Assembly: GCA_018725205.1 (NCBI GenBank)
Contig: QLUB01000024.1
Coordinates: 1-17,525, forward strand
DNA from: a candidate division NPL-UPA2 bacterium
GTDB taxonomy: Bacteria > Bacillota > UBA994
DNA: 17,525 nucleotides
Direction: 5' to 3'
Each line of letters opens with the position of its first letter. Position 1 is the stretch's first letter. The translations under genes and the position numbers were made by a program. Positions 1-6,528 of the stretch are shown in pieces. The notes below the pieces were generated by a model. It was given only the letters and a program-made list of their open reading frames with translations, did not search any database and was not told the DNA's origin.

Positions 1-68
1 GTGCCATGTGCCATGTGCCATGTGCCATGTGCCATGTGCCATGTGCCATGTGCCATGTGCCATGTGCA
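1..68. repeat. Tandem heptamer array, family B (GTGCCAT)
   Basis: Nine perfect head-to-tail copies of GTGCCAT run from base 1 to 63, followed by a partial copy ending at 68. The array starts at the first base of the window, so its true length is unknown. It ends just 3' of the stop codon of the minus-strand dehydrogenase gene. Degenerate copies of the same unit occur at the right end of the window. The unit has no dyad symmetry and no spacers, which argues against a CRISPR or a terminator. Confidence 0.95.
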
Positions 69-72
69 ACCG

Positions 73-945
73 CTACCGTTCCTCCCGCACACCATACGCC
101 TTACACAACGCCTGCGTCCCAAGTTGTCCATCGCCCGCTTCTAGCAGCTCACGATACATGCTCAGCACTTGGTGGACGACGGGCAGGGAGATGCCGGCCT
201 TCTTAGCCTCCTCTTCCGCTAACTCCAAGTCCTTGACGAAGTGGTGGATAAAGAAACCCGGTGCGAAATCTCCTGCTAAGATCTTCGGGCCGTTGTTGCT
301 GACTTGCCAAGAACCTGCCGCCCCACTTGAAATAGCCCGGAGGACAACATGCGGGTCCATACCTTTACTCTGCGCGTAATGCATGCTCTCTGTGATCGCG
401 GCTGTGTTCCCGGCCACGGCAATCTGGTTGGCGAGCTTACAGTGCTGCCCCGCGCCGGCTCCTCCGATATAGTTGATGTTCTTGCCCATCAGGGAAAACA
501 GGTCTTTGGCTGCCGCAAAGTCACTTTCATCGCCGCCGACCATAATTGAAAGCGTAGCGTTCTTCGCCCCAATGTCGCCGCCGGAGACCGGCGCGTCGAG
601 CATACGCAGACCGCTTGACCGCGCCTCTTGGTACAGCTGTTCTGCTAACGTGGGGCTTGACGTAGTCATATCAATGCACAGCGTTCCCTTTTTCGCGGCC
701 TCAAACACCCCGCCAACCCCGGCATACACTTGCGCGACGTCCTTCGGATACCCCACCATGGAGAGAACGACATCCGCATCAGCGACTGCCTCGGCAATGG
801 TGGCGCATATGCGACACCGGCCTCTAAGATTCTCTGCTTTAGCTGGGTTGCGCGTAAAGACAGCCACTGAGAATCCTGCATTGATTAGATGCATCACCAT
901 CCGGTTTCCCATGACACCTGTTCCGATCCATGCTATCTTTTTCAT
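73..945 (-). CDS. NAD(P)-dependent beta-hydroxyacid dehydrogenase (HIBADH / tartronate semialdehyde reductase family)
   Basis: This 290-residue protein has the usual length of the 3-hydroxyisobutyrate dehydrogenase family, soluble enzymes that oxidise beta-hydroxyacids or reduce the matching semialdehydes with NAD(P). Seen in the sequence: an N-terminal Rossmann motif GTGVMG (residues 8-13), the substrate-binding signature DAPVSGG (117-123), and the catalytic lysine in GQHCKLANQ (K170). The second half fits the all-helical dimerisation domain. The reading frame stays open further upstream, but that extension runs through the heptamer repeat and promoter. I therefore start at the ATG of MKKIAWIG, with AGGAG about 13 bases upstream. 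It is divergent from the sigma-factor cluster and apparently monocistronic. The exact substrate (hydroxyisobutyrate, tartronate semialdehyde, succinic semialdehyde or glyoxylate) cannot be read from sequence alone. Confidence 0.9.
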   Translation of the reverse strand: MKKIAWIGTGVMGNRMVMHLINAGFSVAVFTRNPAKAENLRGRCRICATIAEAVADADVVLSMVGYPKDVAQVYAGVGGVFEAAKKGTLCIDMTTSSPTLAEQLYQEARSSGLRMLDAPVSGGDIGAKNATLSIMVGGDESDFAAAKDLFSLMGKNINYIGGAGAGQHCKLANQIAVAGNTAAITESMHYAQSKGMDPHVVLRAISSGAAGSWQVSNNGPKILAGDFAPGFFIHHFVKDLELAEEEAKKAGISLPVVHQVLSMYRELLEAGDGQLGTQALCKAYGVREER

Positions 946-969
946 TTCATTGCTCACACTCCTCTGGTT

Positions 970-979
970 GATTATAGCA
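970..979 (-). promoter_or_regulatory. Extended -10 promoter for the minus-strand dehydrogenase
   Basis: On the minus strand the bases read TGCTATAAT: a perfect TATAAT box (971-976) preceded by the TGn extension of extended -10 promoters. It lies about 25 bases upstream of the dehydrogenase ATG. No good TTGACA is seen at the expected distance. The -35 position falls at the edge of the AGCGGNA repeat array. Confidence 0.55.
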
Positions 980-995
980 GATGCGTACGGCTTAC

Positions 996-1033
996 AGCGG
1001 AAAGCGGCAAGCGGAAAGCGGCAAGCGGAAAGC
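996..1033. repeat. Tandem heptamer array, family A (AGCGGAA/AGCGGCA)
   Basis: Five heptamers alternate strictly as AGCGGAA, AGCGGCA, AGCGGAA, AGCGGCA, AGCGGAA and end in a partial AGC. The array lies between the divergent promoters of the dehydrogenase and the sigma-factor operon. The reverse complement of the same family reappears at 17443-17479. The alternation suggests growth by duplication of a 14-bp double unit. Confidence 0.92.
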
Positions 1034-1078
1034 CACCCCACTCCCAGTACATGTTTCGCCTCGCGGGCAGGAATCAGA

Positions 1079-1104
1079 TGAAACACCGTGAATTAAAACA
1101 CGTA
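1079..1104 (+). promoter_or_regulatory. SigW-type ECF promoter driving the sigma-factor operon
   Basis: TGAAAC at 1079-1084 and CGTA at 1101-1104 are separated by exactly 16 bases, matching the B. subtilis SigW consensus TGAAAC-N16-CGTA. It sits directly upstream of a SigW-like gene, with a predicted transcript start near 1110. This implies positive autoregulation, as known for sigW. It also shows that the upstream in-frame ATG at 1078 is promoter DNA, not the start codon. Confidence 0.85.
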
Positions 1105-1134
1105 ATACTATCAAGGGAGAGAAGAGGTTCTGCT

Positions 1135-1698
1135 GTGGATCTGGTGGTGGCGAGTCTCATAAAGCGAGCTAAGCGCGGTGAAGTAAGCGCCTTCGCTGAG
1201 CTCGTTGACACCTACAAAGACAAGATTTACGCCTTCCTCTACCGCATGACAGGTAATAGGGAGGACGCCGACGACCTAGCCCAAGAGGTCTTTATCCGCG
1301 TCTACAGCAATCTCCACACCTTTGACCAAGATATGCGCTTCTCGCCGTGGCTTTACCGCATCGCACAGAATCTAGCCATAGACTTCTTGCGTAAGCGGAA
1401 GAAGACCGTCTATCTCGATGACCAAATGGGGCAAGATAATGACATGAGTTGGCAGCTAGAGAGTCAGGCCCCAGGCCCAGAAGATGTGACTCAGTTTCAC
1501 GACTTTCAGACGGCGCTGGAAACCGCGCTGCGGGAACTTGCTCCTATGTACCGCATGGTGCTCCTATTGCGCTTTGCCCACGATATGTCCTATGAAGACA
1601 TCGCCAAAGTCACCGAACTTCCCATAACTACAGTAAAGACTAGGCTGCACCGTGCGCGCGAGAGTTTGCGCCAAGCCCTAGCCAAGCAGGGGTACTAA
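1135..1698 (+). CDS. sigW: ECF RNA polymerase sigma factor, SigW-like
   Basis: The protein directs RNA polymerase to stress promoters, probably for cell-envelope functions. With the GTG start chosen here it has 187 residues, a typical ECF length. The start is supported by GAAGAGG seven bases upstream and by the SigW-type promoter at 1079-1104, which rules out the longer frame. Region 2 is seen at about residues 10-80 (AFAELVDTYKDKIYAFLYRM, then DADDLAQEVFIRVY and FSPWLYRIAQNLAIDFLRK). Region 4 is at about 125-180 (MVLLLRFAHDMSYEDIAKV, then a helix-turn-helix ending TTVKTRLHRARESLRQ). It heads a cluster that continues through the putative anti-sigma factor to cdaA, cdaR, glmM and glmS, the order known in B. 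subtilis. The sigma-factor family is certain; orthology to sigW rests on context and promoter. Confidence 0.92.
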   Translation: MDLVVASLIKRAKRGEVSAFAELVDTYKDKIYAFLYRMTGNREDADDLAQEVFIRVYSNLHTFDQDMRFSPWLYRIAQNLAIDFLRKRKKTVYLDDQMGQDNDMSWQLESQAPGPEDVTQFHDFQTALETALRELAPMYRMVLLLRFAHDMSYEDIAKVTELPITTVKTRLHRARESLRQALAKQGY

Positions 1699-1720
1699 TG
1701 ACTCTAAGGAGGGTCACACA

Positions 1721-2245
1721 TTGAGCAGTAACCATTACTGCGGCTCAAAGTATGAGCAGCTTGAAGAAGGGTTGACTTCCCTGCCTGATATCCCAGCCCC
1801 TATAGGGTTTACAGCCGCGCTCCTGGCGCGCTTGCCGCAAGCGCACAAACGCCAAGCCCCCTTCCAAAGGTGGCGTACCGCGGGTGCTGTTGCTGCGCTG
1901 CTGTTACTGTTGGGTTCGCCGCTGTATGTCTTAACCGATGGCGCTAGGCCCATGGTGGAGAGCACGGACCCCCACGCCGCAATAGAGCTTCAGGGCAACT
2001 CCGTCACCGTGAGAGTGGGGGAAGTGCTGCGGGGCGACCTCCGGGTTTACAACGCGGAGTTGCGCGTACAGGGTCGCATTGAAGGAACGGTTTACCTTGC
2101 CGCGAGTAATCTTGTCATAGAGCCCCTGGGTGAGGTAGTGGGCGAAGTCCGGGTTCTGCCGCACTCCTGGCTCACGCGGCTGCGTTTTGGCCTTGTACAA
2201 ATGGGGCTTGAGGTACGATCTTACGTCAGGGGGGCATTGCGTTAG
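1721..2245 (+). CDS. Membrane protein in anti-sigma position with bactofilin-like outer domain
   Basis: This 174-residue protein starts at a TTG with AAGGAGGG eight bases upstream, 22 bases after the sigma gene. It has a short cytoplasmic N-terminus, one hydrophobic segment (about residues 53-71) and an outside domain. In that domain, residues 88-145 show the short repeating beta pattern of bactofilin/DUF583 proteins (for example LQGNSVTVRVGEVLRGDLRV, then VQGRIEGTVYLAASNLVIEP). Position and topology match RsiW-type anti-sigma factors, which hold the sigma factor at the membrane until cut by proteases. However, the zinc-binding HxxxCxxC motif of that family is absent; only a lone His-Tyr-Cys is seen near the N-terminus. 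The anti-sigma role is therefore inferred from position alone. It overlaps the next gene by one base (TAGTG). Confidence 0.7.
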   Translation: MSSNHYCGSKYEQLEEGLTSLPDIPAPIGFTAALLARLPQAHKRQAPFQRWRTAGAVAALLLLLGSPLYVLTDGARPMVESTDPHAAIELQGNSVTVRVGEVLRGDLRVYNAELRVQGRIEGTVYLAASNLVIEPLGEVVGEVRVLPHSWLTRLRFGLVQMGLEVRSYVRGALR

Positions 2246-3204
2246 TGACGGACAAGTACACACCCGAACAGCTGGAGAGCATTATCAACGTCTGCCGGAA
2301 CACTTTAGGGCGCGATGCCAAGAACGCTACCGCTCACCATGACCTTGGAGTCGCACTTATGCAAAAGGGCGCAGCTGACGAGGCCATAACCCACTTCTTG
2401 CAGGCAGTGAAGTTAGCACCTGCGCAGGCCCTTAGCCACTACCTGTTAGGTATAGCCTATGCCGAAAAGAACATGCTTCAGGAGGCCATCACCGCTTGGC
2501 AACGCGTTGTAAAGCTGGATAAGAAGAACGCCGGAGCGCATTACTTTCTGGGGAAGGTCTATGCGCTGCAGGGACTGAGCGACGCGGCGCTACTGCACTT
2601 GCGTAAGGCTAAGGTGCTGCAGCCGAGCAACGCGTCAATTTACCATACACTGGCCGAAGTCCATGTGCTGAGGAGGGAATCGCGGGATGCCGAGGCAGCG
2701 TGGAAGGCTGTGCTGTTGTTGCGGCCTGAAGACCCGCGGTCACTCATTAACCTCTGTGCGCTATGTCTTGATCAGGGGGACTACCAAAAGTGTATAGACT
2801 ATGGCCAGAGCTTCCTTACGTCAAATCGAGACGACAGCCGAGTGCGTTTTAACCTAGGGGTAGCACACCTTGGCTTAGGGGACTTAGAGGCTGCGGCTGT
2901 GCACTTAGAGCAGGCAGCAGTGCTGGCGCCCACGGACGTAGACATTTTGCTGGCCTTAGGTCAGTCTGCGGCGCGTCGGGGCCGTTACGACGAGGCGCAC
3001 ATGGTTTGGAAGCGGGCGCTTGCCGTTGATCCCAAATATCTGCCGGCACTGGTGGCGAAAGCTGACATCTACGAGCGTGAGGGCAGACTTGAAGAAGCTC
3101 TGGGTGTGTGGCGGGAGATACTGGCCATCGACTCTGACAACGCTTTCGCCCGGGAGAGGGTGGATAATGTCCTGTCGCGCATGGGCAGGCACCTAGAAGC
3201 CTGA
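2245..3204 (+). CDS. Tetratricopeptide repeat (TPR) protein
   Basis: This 319-residue protein consists almost wholly of TPR helical hairpins, about eight in number. Signatures include AHHDLGVALMQKGAADEAIT, SHYLLGIAYAEKNMLQEAIT, AHYFLGKVYALQGLSDAALL, VRFNLGVAHLGLGDLEAAAV and ILLALGQSAARRGRYDEAHM. No signal peptide or membrane segment is seen, so it should be cytoplasmic and act as a protein-binding scaffold. Its GTG start overlaps the stop of the preceding gene, which implies translational coupling to the sigma/anti-sigma pair. B. subtilis has no gene at this place between rsiW and cdaA. A role in the stress or c-di-AMP circuit is suggested only by location. Confidence 0.88.
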   Translation: MTDKYTPEQLESIINVCRNTLGRDAKNATAHHDLGVALMQKGAADEAITHFLQAVKLAPAQALSHYLLGIAYAEKNMLQEAITAWQRVVKLDKKNAGAHYFLGKVYALQGLSDAALLHLRKAKVLQPSNASIYHTLAEVHVLRRESRDAEAAWKAVLLLRPEDPRSLINLCALCLDQGDYQKCIDYGQSFLTSNRDDSRVRFNLGVAHLGLGDLEAAAVHLEQAAVLAPTDVDILLALGQSAARRGRYDEAHMVWKRALAVDPKYLPALVAKADIYEREGRLEEALGVWREILAIDSDNAFARERVDNVLSRMGRHLEA

Positions 3205-3227
3205 TCAGCGAAAGGAGGGACGCGTCA

Positions 3228-4046
3228 ATGTGGAATGTGTTTTCGCAAGTTCTCGCAGAAGTGCGCGTGCTTGACATAATCGATGTAGCTATCGTCTACT
3301 ATGTCTTCTATCGCCTTATTGTTCTTATCCGCGATACCCGCGCGGTACAGCTAATCAAGGGGTTGGCCGTACTGTTAGGTGTAACAGTAATCAGCGACCG
3401 CCTAGGCCTATGGACACTTAACTGGCTGCTCTCGCGCACTATAGCAGCTGGTTTTGTTGCTGTGCCCATATTGTTTTGGCCTGAGCTAAGGCGTGCGCTT
3501 GAGCACTTAGGACGAAGCAGCATCTTAAGCAAGCGCTTTCACTTAGCTTCGGAATTGCCGGGGAGGTCTCGGTTAGCGGTTTTGGTAGCCGACGCAGCAG
3601 GTGCCCTGAGTCAGACGCGTACTGGTGCGCTAATAGTTGTAGAACGAGAAACGGGGCTTACGGAGTACACTGAGACGGGCGTGACTATCGACGCCGTGGT
3701 AAGTATAGCGCTGCTGACTAACACTTTTGTGCCTAACACTCCTTTACACGACGGGGCGGTGGTAATCCGGCACGGGCGCATAGCTGCAGCAGGCTGTTAC
3801 CTGCCGCTCAGCGCCAACCACAATTTAGACCAAGAGCTAGGCACACGGCACCGCGCCGCGCTGGGAATCACTGAGGAAACCGATGCCTTAGCGGTGGTTG
3901 TGTCCGAGGAGACAGGGAGCATTTCGCTCGCGGAGGGCGGCAAGTTGTTCCGCCATCTTGATGCGCGTTCGCTTGCTAAGCGGCTGGAGGAGTCACTGCA
4001 CCCTGACCAAGTACCTTCCCTTTTCCCGTGGGGGGTGAAGATGTGA
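3228..4046 (+). CDS. cdaA: Membrane diadenylate cyclase CdaA (c-di-AMP synthase)
   Basis: CdaA joins two ATP into cyclic di-AMP, the second messenger that controls potassium and osmolyte balance and cell-wall homeostasis in Firmicutes. The 272 residues match the family length. Residues about 15-85 form three hydrophobic segments, and about 105-245 form the DAC domain. Both active-site motifs are present: DGA at 175-177 (in LHDGAVVIRHGRIAAAGCYL) and RHR at 207-209 (in LGTRHRAALGITEETDA). The ATG lies behind AAAGGAGGG. The gene's GATGTGA end overlaps the GTG start of cdaR by three bases, which implies coupled translation. CdaA is known to bind both CdaR and GlmM, and both are encoded next. Confidence 0.97.
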   Translation: MWNVFSQVLAEVRVLDIIDVAIVYYVFYRLIVLIRDTRAVQLIKGLAVLLGVTVISDRLGLWTLNWLLSRTIAAGFVAVPILFWPELRRALEHLGRSSILSKRFHLASELPGRSRLAVLVADAAGALSQTRTGALIVVERETGLTEYTETGVTIDAVVSIALLTNTFVPNTPLHDGAVVIRHGRIAAAGCYLPLSANHNLDQELGTRHRAALGITEETDALAVVVSEETGSISLAEGGKLFRHLDARSLAKRLEESLHPDQVPSLFPWGVKM

Positions 4047-4990
4047 GAATTAACCGCACTGACATTGGCACCCATATCCTAGCTTTAGTGCTAGCACTGG
4101 TATTGTGGTTCTTTGTCATGTATACTCAAAGTCCTACGGGTGTAGTTGAACTTCATACGCGGCGACTCAGCGCCGTTACGCTTGAAGTGCGCAATCGCCC
4201 GGTGGGGCTGTCTTTAGTGCGGCAACCTACTGCCGCTGTGACTCTGACTGTGCGCGGCCCTCGACAGGCGTTAGACGGCTTGCAGACGCAAGATGTGGTG
4301 GCCTTTGTAGACTTGGCGGGACTCAAAGAGGGTACGCACCAGCTCGGCGTCCGAGTAGCCCTCCCAAGTGGCGTAGAGGCCGTAAGCAGCGCTCCCACCC
4401 GCGTGGAAGTCGCACTGGATCAGATTATCTCGGTTACCGTGCCTGTCAAGCTGTTGCTTGAAGGGAGTCTCCCCGCAGGCTATTTCGCTCCGCCTAGCCA
4501 AGTCACGCCTAGCTCTGTCGTGGTCACGGGCGGACGAAGCGCTGTCGCCCGTTTGGCTCCGCTCGTTATCCGGCTCGATGCTAGTGGCTTGACTACTTCG
4601 CTTGCCGCTAGTGCTGAGCTGAACCCCCTTGACGTGACCGGCCAGCGCCTACCCGACGTGTCCTTAAGTGCAGCCTCAATCGAGTATCATCAACCAGTTT
4701 ACCCCACTAAGTCCCTGCCGATTAGGCTTGAAACTCAGGGGCAACCAGGAAGTGACATCAAAGAGGTCCGCGTGGAGATTGTCTCTGCTCCGGAAAGTCC
4801 TAGTTTGCAGGCTACGCTAGCCGCTCCGTCCCACATCTTGCATGGCTTAACCGAACTCGTCATTCTCATTGATGTGACTGGTATCACCGCAAACACAACT
4901 GTCGAGGCAACGCCGATTGCGCCCCTTGGCGCGTATCTGGTTTCGCCGCCTGTGGTCAATGTTCACATAATAGTTGGCTCTCCAAGATAA
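4043..4990 (+). CDS. cdaR: CdaA regulator CdaR (YbbR-domain protein)
   Basis: CdaR is a membrane-anchored extracytoplasmic protein that modulates diadenylate cyclase activity through direct contact with CdaA. The start chosen is the GTG within GATGTGAGA, giving 315 residues (MRINRTDIGTHILALVLALV), with GGGGGTGA upstream and a GTGA overlap with the cdaA stop. Earlier in-frame GTG codons would overlap cdaA further. One hydrophobic anchor spans residues 9-27. The rest is at least three beta-rich YbbR repeats of about 80 residues, each with the hallmark of 'V.V.GP...L' or 'V.V.G..S.V' strands (VTLTVRGPRQALDGLQ; SVVVTGGRSAVARL). Gene order cdaA-cdaR-glmM is standard in Bacillota. Confidence 0.93.
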   Translation: MRINRTDIGTHILALVLALVLWFFVMYTQSPTGVVELHTRRLSAVTLEVRNRPVGLSLVRQPTAAVTLTVRGPRQALDGLQTQDVVAFVDLAGLKEGTHQLGVRVALPSGVEAVSSAPTRVEVALDQIISVTVPVKLLLEGSLPAGYFAPPSQVTPSSVVVTGGRSAVARLAPLVIRLDASGLTTSLAASAELNPLDVTGQRLPDVSLSAASIEYHQPVYPTKSLPIRLETQGQPGSDIKEVRVEIVSAPESPSLQATLAAPSHILHGLTELVILIDVTGITANTTVEATPIAPLGAYLVSPPVVNVHIIVGSPR

Positions 4991-5009
4991 GGTGAGAAGG
5001 TGATGTAAC

Positions 5010-6338
5010 TTGCGCATGTTTGGCACCGATGGTGTGCGCGGCATAGCTAATACTGAACTGACACCGGAAATAGCCCTCGCGCTTGGGCGTGCCGCTGTCA
5101 CCGTACTTGCGTCCTCGCGCAGCCCGGTAGTCTTTGTCGGCAGGGACACACGTCGCTCAGGCGACCTGCTCGTTGCCGCCTTAGCCGCTGGCTGCATGTC
5201 GGCCGGCGCTGATGTCGTTGACCTAGGCGTAGTACCCACCCCAGCGCTCGCCTACCTGACACGCTGCCACCACGCGAGTGTAGGCGCGATGGTGTCTGCT
5301 TCGCACAACCCCGCTATTGACAACGGGATCAAGTTTTTCTCGCAGGACGGGTATAAGCTCCCTGACGAGGTGGAAGACGCCATTGAGGCGACGATACGAA
5401 ATGGCGGCGCACTGTCGGTGGCGGGCGACCGGGTAGGCGTGCTTAGGCAAGAAGCGGCGCTTCAGGAGGATTATCTCGCGTATCTCAAACGCGTTGTTCC
5501 TGTAGATTTAACAGGGCTTAAGATTGTAGTTGATGCGGCTAACGGCGCGGCCTTCGCGCTGGCCCCGGCCCTCTTCACAGCGCTTGGGGCTACCGTTATT
5601 CCGCTAAATGTATCCCCTGACGGACTTAATATTAACGTCGATGCCGGCTCTACTCACCCACGGCTCATGGTAGACACAGTTAGGGCTGAGTCGGCGCACC
5701 TTGGACTGGCTTTTGACGGCGATGCTGATAGGCTTATCGCCTGTGACTCGCAGGGACGCCTTGTTGATGGAGATAACGTTCTCCACATTTGCGCCTCTTC
5801 TCTGCAAGCGAACGGATTACTGCCGCAGGCAACAGTAGTGGGGACAGTAATGAGCAATCTAGGTCTTGACGCCGTACTGCGGCGTAAAGATATAAAGGTG
5901 CGGCGTGCACAGGTGGGGGATCGCTACGTGTTAGCCGAAATGCAGAAGTTCGGCGCGGTACTTGGCGGGGAGCAGTCCGGACACTGCATTTTCTTGGCAT
6001 CGAGCACCACGGGGGATGGCCTCTTGACTGCCCTCATGTTGCTTCAGGCCGTAGTGGAGCAAGGCATCCCCTTAGACGCTTGGCTCGACGAGTTTAGGCG
6101 TTATCCGCAGGTGCTCTTAAACATAGCCGTATCCGACAAACATGGCACCATGAAGCAAAGTGCGGTAAGGGAGGCGATAATGTGGGCGGAAGACACCCTA
6201 GGGGAAACGGGGCGTATCTTAGTGCGTCCATCCGGCACAGAGGCGTGTGTAAGGGTGATGGTAGAAGCTCCGGATGAAGCGATGGCTAATTTGACGGCAG
6301 AAGCAGTAGCAGCAACAATACGAAGCGCAAGCGCCTGA
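5010..6338 (+). CDS. glmM: Phosphoglucosamine mutase GlmM
   Basis: GlmM converts glucosamine-6-phosphate to glucosamine-1-phosphate for UDP-GlcNAc, peptidoglycan and teichoic acid synthesis. The 442 residues show all landmarks of the alpha-phosphohexomutase family: N-terminal FGTDGVRG, the phosphoserine loop SASHNPAIDNGIKFF (catalytic S98), the metal loop DGDADR (236-241), the sugar loop GGEQSG (319-324), and the phosphate loop RPSGTE near the C-terminus. The start is TTG with GAGAAGG nine bases upstream; the ATG two codons later is a possible alternative. GlmM also inhibits CdaA by direct binding in Bacillus and Lactococcus, so this operon carries both cyclase and inhibitor. Unusually, its last three codons (...AGC GCC TGA) form the 5' end of the glmS ribozyme, with the cleavage site upstream of the stop. 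Confidence 0.97.
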   Translation: MRMFGTDGVRGIANTELTPEIALALGRAAVTVLASSRSPVVFVGRDTRRSGDLLVAALAAGCMSAGADVVDLGVVPTPALAYLTRCHHASVGAMVSASHNPAIDNGIKFFSQDGYKLPDEVEDAIEATIRNGGALSVAGDRVGVLRQEAALQEDYLAYLKRVVPVDLTGLKIVVDAANGAAFALAPALFTALGATVIPLNVSPDGLNINVDAGSTHPRLMVDTVRAESAHLGLAFDGDADRLIACDSQGRLVDGDNVLHICASSLQANGLLPQATVVGTVMSNLGLDAVLRRKDIKVRRAQVGDRYVLAEMQKFGAVLGGEQSGHCIFLASSTTGDGLLTALMLLQAVVEQGIPLDAWLDEFRRYPQVLLNIAVSDKHGTMKQSAVREAIMWAEDTLGETGRILVRPSGTEACVRVMVEAPDEAMANLTAEAVAATIRSASA

Positions 6339-6500
6339 TCTAGCATAGCGAGATGGTCTAGCATAGCGAGATGGTCTAGCAAAACTAGATGACGAGGTGG
6401 GGGTTTATCGAGGATTCGGCGGATACCCCCGAGCTTAGGGCGGCTCTAGCCCACTGTGAAAACCGCCAAGTGATTGGCGGAACAATGCCTTGGGCAGCTC
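6330..6500 (+). ncRNA. glmS ribozyme-riboswitch (glucosamine-6-phosphate-activated self-cleaving RNA)
   Basis: The conserved core is present: A|GCGCC (predicted cleavage between 6330 and 6331), GACGAGG (6391-6397), then TTATCGA...TTCGGCGGAT. Pairings I can trace: P1 AUCUAG (6338-6343) with CUAGAU (6385-6390); P2 GGGGGU (6399-6404) with ACCCCC (6425-6430); pseudoknot P2.2 CGCC (6332-6335) with GGCG (6418-6421); P3 GAGCU (6431-6435) with AGCUC (6496-6500); a hairpin GGGC/GCCC (6438-6441, 6449-6452); and P4 CCGCCAA/UUGGCGG (6463-6469, 6474-6480) closed by a GUGA GNRA tetraloop. In known cases glucosamine-6-phosphate serves as cofactor for cleavage, and RNase J then degrades the glmS message. Here the 5' end overlaps the glmM stop region, and the P1 loop is enlarged by tandem repeats. 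Confidence 0.96.
6340..6380. repeat. 18-bp tandem repeat inside ribozyme P1 loop
   Basis: The unit CTAGCATAGCGAGATGGT occurs at 6340-6357 and again, identical, at 6358-6375. A third truncated copy begins CTAGCA at 6376. The repeats lie in the terminal part of stem P1, an element whose length varies widely in known glmS ribozymes. Because each unit starts with CTAG, P1 could pair in more than one register. Confidence 0.9.
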
Positions 6501-6528
6501 TAGATGAGTAGAGGAGGACACTCACTTA

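Noticed and set aside
1..68. CRISPR array at the window ends
   Set aside because: Units are seven bases long, directly abutting, without spacers, and no cas genes are present.
8..379. Plus-strand reading frame starting in the left heptamer array
   Set aside because: It is antisense to the clearly conserved dehydrogenase, and its first residues are only the translated repeat.
889..1134. N-terminal extension of the sigma factor to upstream ATG codons
   Set aside because: It runs through the heptamer array and the SigW-type promoter. The GTG at 1135 has a good ribosome site and gives the normal length.
6101..6382. Minus-strand reading frame with repeated MLDHLA at the glmM-glmS junction
   Set aside because: The repeats in it are the 18-bp duplication in the ribozyme P1 loop, and the rest is antisense to glmM with no ribosome site or family match.
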